Shown: piece by piece, positions 1-10,018 of the stretch
Layout of the letters: the number at the start of each line of letters is the position of its first letter
How positions within the stretch are numbered: position 1 is the stretch's first letter
Origin: Ichthyosporea sp. XGB-2017a
Lineage: Eukaryota > Opisthokonta > Ichthyosporea
Assembly: GCA_002811675.1 (NCBI GenBank)
Contig: PDIM01000010.1
Span: forward strand, 53,914-117,913
Length of the DNA: 64,000 nucleotides
Direction of reading: 5' to 3'
Notes under the pieces: model-generated
Databases searched by the model: none
What the model was told of the DNA's origin: nothing
Seen by the model: the letters and a program-made list of their open reading frames with translations, nothing else
Program-made: the position numbers and the translations under genes

Positions 1-2
1 TA

Positions 3-83
3 AGTCGTCTCCTTGCAGATACTCCTGAAGAGTTTCAAGACGTTCCTCCAGATATAAATAAAAACTCTGCCCAGTCCCCGTGA
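3..83 (+). CDS. 3' end of an unidentified gene (partial)
   Basis: One frame is open from base 3 and ends at TGA 81-83, reading roughly SRLLADTPEEFQDVPPDIN and a short Ser/Pro tail. A possible splice acceptor (tccttgcag) ends at base 18, so the last exon may start at 19 instead; both readings share the same frame and stop. The product cannot be recognised from about 20-27 residues. It would converge on the kinesin gene that ends at 312, which matches the tail-to-tail arrangement seen elsewhere here. It could also be chance open sequence at the window edge. Confidence 0.35.
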   Translation, partial: SRLLADTPEEFQDVPPDINKNSAQSP

Positions 84-311
84 GTCGTGGCTGGTAGACT
101 TTTTCTGGTTTCTTACATCTACGATCCAGTTTTTGTCACACATCATTAAAATTTCAAAGCTATGTCCTATGTGCGTCAAAACGAAGCTTCAAGCATGATG
201 TAACTGTACTACGTCTGGCAACCAAAGTGACTGACTTTATTCGAGCTAATGCACATATGAAACAGTTCAGAATGGAATCAAGTTTTCATCAATTATTGAT
301 TATTTTATTAT

Positions 312-2447
312 TCACATGTCAACGTGTGCCCTCTCATACTGGCGTGCTTCCATGAGCTTTCCATTAGCAGAGAGTAGCTGTTTCAATGTATTTGACCAAT
401 TTTGAAGTTCTTCGTCATGTCTATATTTGAAAATTTCAAAACGGACTGCCTCCAGTTTCAAACCATTTTCGGCATTGTCTTTTTGCTTGTAAACTTCATC
501 TAAATAGTGCAAGTTCCCAGCCATTGCAGCGTGTACCTTACGTATCCACAGAATCAGTTTTTCATCGCCAATTATCTCACGAAGCGGGGGATACTCTACG
601 CGAACCGGCTCAGTAGCTCCTTTGGAGTTAATTGCTCGGTGAGCGGGGGGGTACTTAGAAAGAACACTGCGACTTGCAGATGCCATTACCTCGGCAAAAG
701 GCGACAATTTGTGGTTTTCACCACTCTTTCTTTTCGTTGCCGGAGAAGTGGCTTCCAATATGTTTTCCCTTGACGCAGACCTCCACTGCTCATCGCCTTC
801 TTCGAGCCCTTCCACATTTTTTATCCATTCTTGAGAATATTGCCGATGCCTTTGATGGGCATCATCAATCAAATCACATGTTCTTGAATACAAATCGCAT
901 ATGACTTCATAGCAATAGGCCATCACCTGCTTACGAGAAGCTGAAGGCGATCCAGAAGCATTGCTGTTGGTGCTTGGAACTTTGGATACCCTGCCAGGCC
1001 TACTTTCTTGTAGCTCGGCAATATCCTTTTCTTTTTGAATCAAGTCTTGCTTCAATTGGCTGAGCATGTTGTCGTATTGCTCTACAAGCATAGATTCCTT
1101 AGCCTTATACTCCATTTCAATGTTATTAAGTCTACTCTCCAGTTCTAATATTTTGGCCCTATCATCCATCTCTTCATTCACAATGGCATGTGTCTGGACT
1201 TTAGTACATCGCTGGGCAAAAAGAAGAGAAAATAAAGACTCTCGTCTATTAATGCGGTTCATGTCTACAGTAACAATGACAGATGTATGAGAATTGCCAC
1301 CAAGAGATTCTTGCAAAAGTGTGGTAAGCTTGGATGAACGGAAAGGAATGTGATGATGTTTTTTTTCTACCAATGCTGCAATGACATTTCCCAGCATGGT
1401 CAAGGAGACGTTGATTGCCTTTGCCTCATCCAGTCGCTGACCTTCACTTCTTGTCTTGCTTACCCTTTCAGAACCAGCCAAATCAACAAAGGTTATTTTC
1501 CCTTTCATAACTTTGCTTGGTTTTTTGTGCATACCATAAAGGTCACGGCTATTGGGCTCATTTCCAACATCACCGGTCTTTTGAACAGATATATCTTGGG
1601 TGATGGTCACGGTAAGAATAGTGTGACTTCTGCTTGATGTAGCATTCATTAGAGTTGTCGCCATTACCCTATTTTCCAGCCCTGCGTTGACCACATCAAC
1701 CGCCTCTTCATAAGAATTGACAAGGGTTTCTTCCAGTTCATCGATATAAAATCCTTTCTGTGGATTTTGCCGAATGCTCATGTTGCTTTGATCAATGTTT
1801 AAAAGATTCTGAATCGTCTCGCAATATAATTGAACACAAGTTATAGTGACTTGTATTCGCTTAGCGGGGGTTGCATTCTTGTATTCAAAAACTTTCCACA
1901 AGGAACGAGGAATTATCCCTGGATCGTGATTTGCGTATTGTGAATGACTTACAGAGTCAGGATTGTCTTTCAATAATCGGTGCAAAATTCCCAAGGTGTA
2001 TGTTTTTCCCGATCCCGTTTGACCATAGCATAAAAGAGCACCGTTGAAGCCTTTTACAGCATTCTCCACGATAGGTTGCGCTATAGTGTCATATACTTCC
2101 CCTTGAGAGACCCTAGGGTCAAAAGCATAGTCACAGAAGAACTCTTTTTGATGATCGTCACATTCGACAAGAATATAATCTTCACCCTTGTCGCTATTAG
2201 GTGACACTGCAATCACTTGCTCCCAATCATGACGTTCTACTTCTTCACGAAACGGCGGTCTTACCCTTACAGCAACAATGATTCTCCCACTCGGATGTAC
2301 TCCAGCTTTCTTCCCTTCACTATGCGCGTTACGCCTTTTCTGAAGCATTAACTTTTCATGCGGCGAAAGAATTTTGCGCTGTTTATTAAGCCCGGGTACG
2401 TATCGATCAACAACATACTGCTCACTGCTAGCATAGTGCTCACTCAT
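312..2447 (-). CDS. Kinesin-family motor protein, N-terminal motor
   Basis: A microtubule motor of 711 residues. The motor domain spans about residues 53-415, with the P-loop GQTGSGKT (about 142-149), switch I NATSSRSH and switch II DLAGSE all intact, so ATPase activity is expected. It is followed by a coiled coil (KILELESRLNNIE onward) and a C-terminal tail without a recognised domain. An N-terminal motor implies plus-end-directed movement in known families, and the motor end (LLFAQRCTKV) recalls armadillo-repeat-type kinesins, although no armadillo repeats are seen. The frame stays open upstream to 2696, but I chose the ATG at 2447 because the extension is hydrophobic, low-quality sequence and MSEHYASSEQ leads straight into the motor. 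No introns are needed. The subfamily is not settled. Confidence 0.9.
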   Translation of the reverse strand: MSEHYASSEQYVVDRYVPGLNKQRKILSPHEKLMLQKRRNAHSEGKKAGVHPSGRIIVAVRVRPPFREEVERHDWEQVIAVSPNSDKGEDYILVECDDHQKEFFCDYAFDPRVSQGEVYDTIAQPIVENAVKGFNGALLCYGQTGSGKTYTLGILHRLLKDNPDSVSHSQYANHDPGIIPRSLWKVFEYKNATPAKRIQVTITCVQLYCETIQNLLNIDQSNMSIRQNPQKGFYIDELEETLVNSYEEAVDVVNAGLENRVMATTLMNATSSRSHTILTVTITQDISVQKTGDVGNEPNSRDLYGMHKKPSKVMKGKITFVDLAGSERVSKTRSEGQRLDEAKAINVSLTMLGNVIAALVEKKHHHIPFRSSKLTTLLQESLGGNSHTSVIVTVDMNRINRRESLFSLLFAQRCTKVQTHAIVNEEMDDRAKILELESRLNNIEMEYKAKESMLVEQYDNMLSQLKQDLIQKEKDIAELQESRPGRVSKVPSTNSNASGSPSASRKQVMAYCYEVICDLYSRTCDLIDDAHQRHRQYSQEWIKNVEGLEEGDEQWRSASRENILEATSPATKRKSGENHKLSPFAEVMASASRSVLSKYPPAHRAINSKGATEPVRVEYPPLREIIGDEKLILWIRKVHAAMAGNLHYLDEVYKQKDNAENGLKLEAVRFEIFKYRHDEELQNWSNTLKQLLSANGKLMEARQYERAHVDM

Positions 2448-3161
2448 GGCGTATTGTGATATGCATTCGGAAGATAATTTCACAAGAATCAATATTAATT
2501 TTAAAACAGTCAGCCAAATTAGGCACGTCTCTGTACTCCAGATTTTGAAAACTTGCTGCCCGGGCAATACACCCTCCAAGGAGCCTCTTGTGTCCACAGT
2601 GCAGGTGAACAAGAAGGATGGGCAGTGAGAAAGAGGATGTGTATGGACAGAATCTAGAGGTGTATTCACTATTAGCTGGCCCTGGCTGTGCCTCATGAAG
2701 AAGAAGGAGAAGAAGCTAGATCCCTGCAGGCTGCAATTAAAGGTGCAGCAGGGCCAGTAGAGCTAATTGGTGTTTGGACTTTGGAGGGAAGGAATAAGGA
2801 AGCCCGCGGATTGTGGAAATATTTTTGTGTTGAGATGGGGTTAGGGGAGCAGCCTCTACTGCAGCTGTGATTTGTGGGGGTGGAGAGGCTAGCTGTGTGA
2901 TTTTCTATGGGCCCTCTCCATACTGAAAGGGCAACCGCAGCAGCTACAGCCTATACATTAGAGACGTCACACAACACAACAGAGCCATAATTTTGATTTA
3001 GTTTAGTTTGAGTTACAGTTGATTATAGTCGCCGCAGTGTTCGTTGTGTGTTGCTGTAAGTGAAGTGATTGGTTAGTCTGGAGACTGTAGCTACTGTGAG
3101 TGTACGGAAGTGTTCGATTGAGTGCCTGTGTGTTTTTTTTTGGTAGCAGAGTTTTTGTAAA
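2448..3161. promoter_or_regulatory. Divergent promoter region, kinesin / WDFY2-like gene
   Basis: This 714 bp stretch separates two divergent genes and must hold both promoters and 5' UTRs. Open frames inside it are short and resemble nothing known. A GGGGTTAGGGG element lies near 2837-2847, matching an AGGGTTA-like motif seen in other upstream regions of the window. A GGGCCCTC element follows near 2909. No TATA box is convincing. Confidence 0.4.
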
Positions 3162-4346
3162 ATGGCGGGTTCAGCTGGTTCAGGCCCAATGGAGCAGATC
3201 AATTCTTTGGAGGGGCATGCGGGTATTGTGAATAGCGTTGTGTATGTATCTGACCAGGATGCTATTATCAGTATTAGTGATGACAAAACGCTGCGTGTGT
3301 GGGTGAAGCGTGATACCGGAATGTATTGGCCATCGATCTGGCAAACTCTTGAAAGCCCAGGTACTGCTCTTTCTTATGACACGGAAACTCGTAATTTATA
3401 CGTTGGTTTACATATTGGTCATGTTTTAGAATATAGCATCAGTGAAGATTTTAACAAGTTAACTGGGCCAACAAGAGATATCCCTGCTCATAAGGCTAGA
3501 GTCACGGACGTTGTACATAGTGCAAAAGATAAATGGATTATGAGTTGTGGTCGAGACAAATGCTTTCAGTTCTACAATAGCGACAGTGGTAGGAGGCTGG
3601 GATTTTGGGAAGGGCAATCATGGCTGACATCTATTGTTTACGACTCGGAAACGAAGCACGCTTTTGTAGGTGAGTTCAATGGAACGATTACGCTTTTGCA
3701 ACTAAGCGAGGGTAACGTAAAGGAACTGTCAACTTTGACTGGGCATACTGGCAGTGTTCGGGGGTTGGCATGGGATCCCAAGAGGCAACTTCTTTTTTCT
3801 GGCAGTTTTGATACCTCAGCCATGATCTGGGACATTGGTGGTAAGAAAGGGGTTACGTATGATCTTTCTGCTCATTCTAAGAAAATCAAGGCCCTTGTTT
3901 ACGTCGAAAATGGGAACAAGCTTCTCACAAGTGGAGATGATCAAAAAGTTATATGCTGGGACATTGGTGCTGACAGAATAGAAACCCCTCATTGGAACGA
4001 AAGCGATACTTGTGAACTTTGTGGGACTCCTTTCTTCTGGAACGTTGCCGTAAAGCTTAACGCCAATAGGCAGCATCATTGTAGACATTGTGGTAAAGCT
4101 CTTTGTGATAAGTGTTGCTCCCAGAGAACTCGCATTCCCAAAATGGGCTTTGAACTTGACGTGAGAGTTTGCGGTGAGTGCTTTACTGGAATGCGCTCGG
4201 AGTCGAGCTCGGAGGATATGAAACCTTTGGCGAAAGTGTACCATGCCAAACATCAAGTTATGAAAATGTGGTGGGACGAAGAAACAAAGCAGCTTATTAC
4301 TTGCGGTCGTGATAGACTAATTAAGATATGGAAGTTCAAGGGGTAA
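3162..4346 (+). CDS. WDFY2: WD40-repeat and FYVE-domain protein, WDFY2-like
   Basis: A 394-residue protein with the layout and length of WDFY1/WDFY2 (about 400 residues). Six WD40 repeats fill residues 15-270, a FYVE zinc finger occupies about 278-342, and one more WD repeat closes the propeller (about 355-393). The FYVE finger shows the basic PI3P-binding motif as RQHHCRHCG and the CxxC zinc pairs (CELC, CRHC, CDKC, CGEC). In the family, FYVE binding to PI3P places the protein on early endosomes, where it scaffolds signalling and traffic. The gene is a single exon; the ATG lies in a good context (aaaatggcg). An AATAAA at about 4476 may be its polyadenylation signal. Confidence 0.93.
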   Translation: MAGSAGSGPMEQINSLEGHAGIVNSVVYVSDQDAIISISDDKTLRVWVKRDTGMYWPSIWQTLESPGTALSYDTETRNLYVGLHIGHVLEYSISEDFNKLTGPTRDIPAHKARVTDVVHSAKDKWIMSCGRDKCFQFYNSDSGRRLGFWEGQSWLTSIVYDSETKHAFVGEFNGTITLLQLSEGNVKELSTLTGHTGSVRGLAWDPKRQLLFSGSFDTSAMIWDIGGKKGVTYDLSAHSKKIKALVYVENGNKLLTSGDDQKVICWDIGADRIETPHWNESDTCELCGTPFFWNVAVKLNANRQHHCRHCGKALCDKCCSQRTRIPKMGFELDVRVCGECFTGMRSESSSEDMKPLAKVYHAKHQVMKMWWDEETKQLITCGRDRLIKIWKFKG

Positions 4347-4730
4347 ACTAGAATTTTTTTCCAAACCATATCTTCCCATTGTACATTTGCGTTATTTAAT
4401 GTCCCACATTGTCATTGGTGAATTCAATGTCTATGGTGGGGATGCCTATTTATTTTTGGTGTGTTCATGCGAAATAATAAAAAGGAGTTCATTCGTTTTT
4501 TTTAAAGAAAAGGAAGCGGGAGGGTGTGTGCGCAGTGGGGTGAGTTAAAAAAACCTTGCTCCAATTGACTTTGAAAAGAAAAAGGACCTTGGGTTATAAA
4601 AAAAAAGACGGATTGCTCCTATTCTCCTTCCTTTCCATTTCCGTTCTTCAAAGTGTGAGCTGATGATATTATATACAAGAGTGCATTCCTCAAAACAAGA
4701 AAAACTTATTGCAAATGAAAGCAGCTGGTG
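4347..4730. other. Intergenic, between convergent genes
   Basis: This 384 bp contains the 3' UTRs of the WDFY2-like gene and of DMAP1. An AATAAA at 4476-4481 suits the + strand gene. T- and A-rich tracts follow. I see no further gene. Confidence 0.5.
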
Positions 4731-6518
4731 CTATTCATCAAGCAGATGCTTTGTTCCTTTAGATGTTGTTGCATCGTCGGTTGAAAGGCCTAAGTACCTC
4801 ATAACATCATCATGGTCAGCAAAAGCTTTAGGTTCTTCTTTTTCTGCCGATTTCACTTTTGAAGTTTTTTGCTTCTTAGTTGTAGTTTTCTTTTTAGGTG
4901 TCTTTGCATCGCTCTCCTTCATTTGCAGCAACAGTTCATCAATATCCGTGACAGTCCCAGCATCCCCCTTATCTTTCTTTGTTTTAGCCTTCTTTTTTGG
5001 CTTTGGAGTTGACGCTTCGGTGCTAGCAATTTCTTTCGTTTTACCCTTCTTATTCTCTGTTAATTTTTCTTTTTCTTTTTCTTTTTCCTTTTTCTTCTTA
5101 GTTTGTTTTTCCTTCTTCTCTTTTGCTTTGGCATTTTCTTTATCAACTTTCTTTGTCAGTTTTTCTTTCTTCAAGAACTGAGCCATAAAGCTCACGTCGG
5201 GATCCATAGACTTTTCAACGCTAACGGCAATCTCTTTTTCTTTGGCTGGAGTAAGAGGTTCCATGCCTTGTGTTAATCTTTTAAGTTCTTCGCCTTGATA
5301 TTTCAAAGCGCTGACTTCATATTCGCGAGCATCGACGTGCTTTTTTAATTCCAAAAGCAAGAGCAAGTCGCCCCTCAGGTCATCATATAGGCGCAGCACG
5401 GGTCCCGTAGGCATAGGCTTTGTTCCTACATCAAGCTCCTCCAAGATTTTATCAGTTTTGCTTTGAGTAACTGGGTTAGTAGAAATCGGGGTTAATGCTT
5501 TAACACTCCTAAGATAGGTGCCTGTAGATTTTTCCTTTCTCACTTTTAGAACCTCATTCGACAAAAAAGGTTTCTCAATTCCGCTAAACGCATCCACAAT
5601 GGGAGCTTCGTTCAAGGCTCCACCGTCGTTGTTAACGGCCCCGCCTGTTGATAGCACGGCCTTGACCGAGTCAAGACCAAAAACCGCAGGCACGGTTTTC
5701 TTTTTCTTTCTTTTGGGGCTTTTGTCAACTTTGGAAACACTGGCACCTACAGAAGCTGGCAAGCCTTTAGCTATAAGTTTTGCCTCAAGAACTGTCAAAA
5801 GCTTCTTAGCACTGACCCTTTCTTTATCCCTTTCTTTGTGCAACTCGTCCAAGCTTGCAAAGTCCACCGCTAAGCTCTGCTCTTCCTGTGCCTGCAATCG
5901 AGACCGCGAAAAGATTCTTTGAAGTTGCTTTCTTCTTTCTGATTCATGTACAGCGTCATATTTTAAATGCTCCGTACTTTTATCATTGTAATCCAAACTT
6001 GACATTCTATTGAAAGCAAGTTTATGACACACCTCATAATATTGCTCTTTCATATCTTCCATACTTCGTGGAGCCAGCTCCCATCGGTCAAAGATGACAG
6101 GCCATCTTAAATCCCATTTTCTACACATATCAAATAAGTAATCAGTTTCTTTCTTTGTCCAGTTAAGGCGGGTTGTATGGATAAGAGTGTTGTATTCCTC
6201 ATCACTGTACTGCGGAACATCTATTGAGATATTAAAAAGGTGAAAAGGATAAATTTTTCCCACATCCTGAGCTTTCCTCCAATGGCTAAGCTCCAGAGTA
6301 TCGTCCCGTGCAGGATTTGTAAAAGGCACCCAAACCCAAGGCCCTACTTTTTGAGACGTCTTTGTTTGAGCTCGTAGTTGAGCAGAGCCACCACACACGA
6401 GAGATGGGGCAACGCTAGGTCGACAACCTGCGGTCACATGAGGTTCCTTTCCGGTGGCAGCTTTCTGGTTCTGGGTTTGGCGAAGAGGTTCTTCTGAGGA
6501 AGCTGGCCCTGTGGTCAT
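4731..6518 (-). CDS. DMAP1: DNA methyltransferase 1-associated protein 1 / SWC4 homologue
   Basis: A 595-residue homologue of DMAP1 (Swc4/Eaf2 in yeast), a shared subunit of the SWR1/SRCAP and NuA4/TIP60 chromatin complexes that handle H2A.Z exchange and histone acetylation. The SANT/Myb domain lies at about 118-165 (WTKKETDYLFDMC, then RWPVIFDRW). It is preceded by the conserved FTNPAR and Y-PF-LFNISIDVPQYSDEEY segments. A family-typical C-terminal block is also visible (MPTGPVLRLYDDLRGD, then LKKHVDAREYEVSALKYQ). The last 150 residues are an unusually long Lys/Glu-rich tail. The first ATG in the open frame was taken as start. A single exon; its 5' end faces the PYM gene across 610 bp. Confidence 0.92.
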   Translation of the reverse strand: MTTGPASSEEPLRQTQNQKAATGKEPHVTAGCRPSVAPSLVCGGSAQLRAQTKTSQKVGPWVWVPFTNPARDDTLELSHWRKAQDVGKIYPFHLFNISIDVPQYSDEEYNTLIHTTRLNWTKKETDYLFDMCRKWDLRWPVIFDRWELAPRSMEDMKEQYYEVCHKLAFNRMSSLDYNDKSTEHLKYDAVHESERRKQLQRIFSRSRLQAQEEQSLAVDFASLDELHKERDKERVSAKKLLTVLEAKLIAKGLPASVGASVSKVDKSPKRKKKKTVPAVFGLDSVKAVLSTGGAVNNDGGALNEAPIVDAFSGIEKPFLSNEVLKVRKEKSTGTYLRSVKALTPISTNPVTQSKTDKILEELDVGTKPMPTGPVLRLYDDLRGDLLLLLELKKHVDAREYEVSALKYQGEELKRLTQGMEPLTPAKEKEIAVSVEKSMDPDVSFMAQFLKKEKLTKKVDKENAKAKEKKEKQTKKKKEKEKEKEKLTENKKGKTKEIASTEASTPKPKKKAKTKKDKGDAGTVTDIDELLLQMKESDAKTPKKKTTTKKQKTSKVKSAEKEEPKAFADHDDVMRYLGLSTDDATTSKGTKHLLDE

Positions 6519-7128
6519 TTTTATTTCTTGTCAATGTCGTACTTGATAATCCTTATGCCGCCCTTTTCAATCGAAGTAATGGCAAGCGTAACGGAAAACA
6601 TCCAACCACAAGTTTCAAAATATACAGTTCTTCCACACGATACTCGCCACCACCTCTATCTTCTTCTCTCTTGTGCTTTCAGATCCCCCTTAGCGCAAAA
6701 TAATACACGCACTTCAACAACTCACAAGGACCAGAAAAGGACGCTTGTTCTGCACAAGTTCAAAGCAGATTAACAACAAATAACTCGTACAGTGCACCTG
6801 TTTCAAAACAACAGCCCGCTGCACTTCAATAAAAACAAATAATTATGCAGCAGCCAGCTACTGTAGTTTATAATCTCCCCCTAACCCTACATCTCTAGAG
6901 TACTACAACTTATTAGCGGTGTCGTTGCCTTGACTGGCTATTTGAGATTTACTTGCACAGTCAACTGCTGCTGCTCCAGGTGCTGTGCTGAATTACTGTG
7001 TTGAACTGAATCCAAAGCATTTTGGTTATTTGCCTGGAGAACGTGAGTGGGATGACGCAGAGGGTACCTTATATTTGCTTACCTTTCTGCTTAGTTTTTG
7101 TACATTGATATAAAGGGTACCCAATGCA
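6519..7128. promoter_or_regulatory. Divergent promoter region, DMAP1 / PYM
   Basis: A 610 bp region between two divergent starts. It contains CCCCCTAACCCTAC at about 6877-6889, the reverse orientation of the AGGGTTA-like motif found upstream of several genes here. A frame of 81 codons (6528-6773) has no recognisable features and is probably 5' UTR of DMAP1. Confidence 0.4.
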
Positions 7129-7644
7129 ATGGATTCACCGGGTTCTGAATCACGTCACGATGTTGAAGCCCATGTGGAAAGTGCAGCTCCAAAAGATGAG
7201 AATGAAGAATATGAGATAATCCCAGGAACTCAAAGAGCTGATGGCTCGTGGAGAAAGCCGCGCAAGGTAAAAAAATCTTTTGCGAAAGCTGAGGCTGATG
7301 CTTCTCGAAAATACGTACCAAGATTTAAACGTGAGCCCCAGCTGGCCACCCCCAGTAGATATGATAACTCTTTGTCTGAAAAGGAGGCAAAGGGAAATGC
7401 GACTGACAGTACATCCGCTTCTACGTCAAATGCCTCATCAAAAGAAAGGATGAAGAGAGTGCCGGAACTTGCTCGCAAAGAAAATAAGGGCTCTCCTACC
7501 CTTCTCCAGAATTCGAGCAAGTCTGAGCGGCAGACGTATATTCCACTTCACCGACGTAGGAAACAAATGACGGCGAATATGAAATCCAAAGAGGAACCCG
7601 AGGAGGGAGACCTAGCTACCGCAATGGGCAACATTAAACTTTGA
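7129..7644 (+). CDS. PYM1: Partner of Y14 and Mago (PYM), exon junction complex recycling factor
   Basis: A 171-residue basic protein with the PYM N-terminal Mago-binding signature: residues about 25-45 read YEIIPGTQRADGSWRKPRKV, closely matching the family consensus of IPxTQRPDGTWRKPRRV. In known systems PYM binds Mago-Y14 and ribosomal 40S subunits and strips exon junction complexes from translated mRNAs, which fits a genome with introns. The middle is Ser/Lys-rich and disordered; the C-terminal segment (about 150-171) may be the 40S-contact region. Length is near the family norm (about 200). Single exon. The stop is 42 bp from the convergent CHK2 stop, so 3' UTRs must overlap. Confidence 0.85.
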   Translation: MDSPGSESRHDVEAHVESAAPKDENEEYEIIPGTQRADGSWRKPRKVKKSFAKAEADASRKYVPRFKREPQLATPSRYDNSLSEKEAKGNATDSTSASTSNASSKERMKRVPELARKENKGSPTLLQNSSKSERQTYIPLHRRRKQMTANMKSKEEPEEGDLATAMGNIKL

Positions 7645-7686
7645 ATTCAAAGTGTTCATAATTTATTACGTGCAAAATTAATGTGA

Positions 7687-9366
7687 TCATTCATTTAGTT
7701 TCTGTACTTTCTTTGCCATCGTCTCCGTGCCCTCGTTTTTATCGTCGATAAACTCTGCGGATAGACGCTTTCTTTCTGGATGTGCAAATCCTGCTTTTGC
7801 AGTTGGCTCTGGTGTGTGCTTATTCCTATTTAGTTCCAGAAAGGGGGAGCGTGCAGGCTTGGTGATGGCTGGCTGTGGTGGGGGTCGTTTGACACTTTTC
7901 TGACAGCTGGGCGGAAGCGCTGGAGGGCCCATGGACAGAATGGGCTCGCTATGAACGGCGTTAGCCACAAATAAAGGCACCTTTTCGCCGCTTTGTTTCA
8001 AAACTTCTTCGTACTTTTTGGGAAGCCATTTATGAGCCATCCATCTATGTTTCAGCGCATCATTGACAGTCGCTCTTTTTTTCGGATCTACAGTTAACAA
8101 AAGCGATACGAGTTCTTTGGCATCACTAGATATATTTGTCCAATCTCCGTTATTAAAATCATATAAACCATTTGAAATTTGCTCCAACAACGAGCTCTCA
8201 CTACCTTCATCAAAAGGAGGAACCCCACACAAACATATGTACAGAATAACACCCAAACTCCAGCAGTCGACTGCCTTGTCATAACTTCCTTTGTTTCTTC
8301 CAGCAATGGAGACCACTTCTGGCGCTAGGTAGCTAGGAGTACCACAAACAGTTTTCATAAAAGAATTCTCGCCAACTAACTTAGATAGTCCAAAATCAGT
8401 AATTTTAACTATACAACTATCCAACTCCTTGTTGCTCAAAAGCACATTTTCAGGCTTCAGATCACGGTGGGTAATACCTTTGTCATGAAGGTACTTGACA
8501 GCGACAAGCATTTGATAGAACAGAAATTTTGATTGTTTCTCGGAAAAATGTCCATCTTGAATAATTTTGTCAAAGAGCTCGCCTCCTCGTACAAGCTCAA
8601 GAACAATGTACAAAGTCTTATCTGTTTCAAACACTTCATGTATGGCGGTCACTGATGGGTGACAGACACTCTTTAGAATGCTAACTTCATGATTCAAGGA
8701 ATCTTGAAGAGTCTTGTTCATAAATAGCTTTTTTCTATCAATTATCTTTACAGCATATTGTTTGCCAGTGTTTTTGCAAATGGCCAACTTTACTTCTGCA
8801 AAGTTGCCAGCTCCTAGAAGCTTCGTAATGTAGTATTTCGAGTGAATCCCAGTTTCTTCTTCTGCTAATCCGTTATCAGTTTCACTGCCCGGGCCTTCCT
8901 GAAACATAAATAATTTTCTTTTCTTGGTCGGAAGCGAAATTTCGTCGTTACTTTGAAGAAGAACACTATTCATTTTCCCTATCTTTTTTCCATTTACATA
9001 AGTTCCATTTGTACTCAAATCTTTCAAAAAAACAGGACCACCTCTTCCCCCATTCAGTCTACTACTGCCATCTTCTTTGTCTTGATAAATTTGAAAGTGC
9101 CTGTTACTGAAAGACACCTCACTGAGCTGAAAGTCGCATGAACTGTGTCTGCCAATTAGATAACTTGCCTTTTCAAGATCAATAACCGGAATGTCCTTTT
9201 CTAGTCCTATTAGTCTTCCCCAAGTTTTTCTAGCTTTTTGCGCCGAATCCCCTGCGTCCGCGTTTGGAACTTGCTGTGTCATTTGAGATTCTGGCACTTC
9301 CTGTGTGCACAGCTCTTGAGAGGGCTTATTTACATCTTGGCTATTAAAGCCGCTATTGCCATTCAT
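7687..9366 (-). CDS. CHEK2: FHA-domain checkpoint kinase, CHK2/Rad53 family
   Basis: A 559-residue serine/threonine kinase. An N-terminal SQ/TQ cluster (S9, S16, T21, S27 and T30, each followed by Gln) is the type of site phosphorylated by ATM/ATR. It is followed by an FHA domain at about 66-150 (GRHSSCDF, SNRHF, STNGTYVNG) and a kinase domain at about 178-440. Catalytic elements are intact: GAGNFAEV glycine loop, AVKII lysine, HRDLKPEN catalytic loop, DFG, and GTPSYLAPE. The C-tail is Lys/Arg-rich and may carry a nuclear localisation signal. This architecture is diagnostic of CHK2, which dimerises through FHA-phosphothreonine contacts after DNA damage. Single exon; start is the only Met upstream of the SQ cluster. 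Confidence 0.95.
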   Translation of the reverse strand: MNGNSGFNSQDVNKPSQELCTQEVPESQMTQQVPNADAGDSAQKARKTWGRLIGLEKDIPVIDLEKASYLIGRHSSCDFQLSEVSFSNRHFQIYQDKEDGSSRLNGGRGGPVFLKDLSTNGTYVNGKKIGKMNSVLLQSNDEISLPTKKRKLFMFQEGPGSETDNGLAEEETGIHSKYYITKLLGAGNFAEVKLAICKNTGKQYAVKIIDRKKLFMNKTLQDSLNHEVSILKSVCHPSVTAIHEVFETDKTLYIVLELVRGGELFDKIIQDGHFSEKQSKFLFYQMLVAVKYLHDKGITHRDLKPENVLLSNKELDSCIVKITDFGLSKLVGENSFMKTVCGTPSYLAPEVVSIAGRNKGSYDKAVDCWSLGVILYICLCGVPPFDEGSESSLLEQISNGLYDFNNGDWTNISSDAKELVSLLLTVDPKKRATVNDALKHRWMAHKWLPKKYEEVLKQSGEKVPLFVANAVHSEPILSMGPPALPPSCQKSVKRPPPQPAITKPARSPFLELNRNKHTPEPTAKAGFAHPERKRLSAEFIDDKNEGTETMAKKVQKLNE

Positions 9367-10018
9367 TGGAGATAGATTTGATTAAAGGCAACAAGTACGA
9401 AAAGTACAAAAACAACGACAAAAAAAGAATGGCAAGAAAGCAATGCCCAAATAAAAAGCAAAAGATTCCAAAAGAGAAATCTGAATAGAAGAATATAGAA
9501 AAAGCGGAAATGGAAATCAAGATGAGTTTTTGAATCTATCTAGGATCAAACAGTCAACGCCAAAGATGTGAGCAAGACGAAGAATATGAAGGTGGCTTGT
9601 GGTATTGTGTGATAGGAGAGGGTGTGTGAATCTCACATCAACAACTAGCAGTGGAGTGAATCTGGCTGGGGTTCAGGAGGAGGAGGAGGAGGGGCCACTC
9701 TCCCCTCCATATTATATCTCCCTCCCTGCTGCATACCTCTCCCTCCCTCTCTCCAAATTCCAACAGTACCGTACACTCCCAGCTCAACCCTACACTCTAC
9801 AGTCTACTCACCGAGGACCAGCTGATCATTGGAATTCCTCCTGCACAGCTACCCCCTATACGGATATATTCCCTGGTTCTCTCCGCCTCTTGCGTGTCTC
9901 CCGTCTGGACGAGAGTCACAGTGTATCAACTGCTCTGTTAGATTGGACTGTTGAGAAGCCTTTCCCAGACACAAGGGTAGCCTCTACATCCACCCTTCTC
10001 GGTATTAAGGCGGTAACG
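9367..10018. promoter_or_regulatory. Divergent promoter region, CHK2 / longin-roadblock gene
   Basis: A 652 bp stretch. The CHK2 side is A-rich. The other side holds a long pyrimidine-rich tract (about 9700-9760, repeated tccctccc) and CAACCCTACA near 9783-9792. An open frame runs through 9599-10018 into the first exon of the next gene, but its sequence before the ATG at 10019 is compositionally unlike protein. Confidence 0.4.

Noticed and set aside
2448-2696. N-terminal extension of 83 residues on the kinesin
   Set aside because: The frame is open, but the sequence is hydrophobic and irregular, unlike the rest of the protein, and an ATG right before the motor region is available. It is likelier 5' UTR.
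4663-5181. 172-codon Phe/Ser-rich frame on the + strand
   Set aside because: Opposite the Lys-rich tail of DMAP1; composition is explained by the antisense strand.
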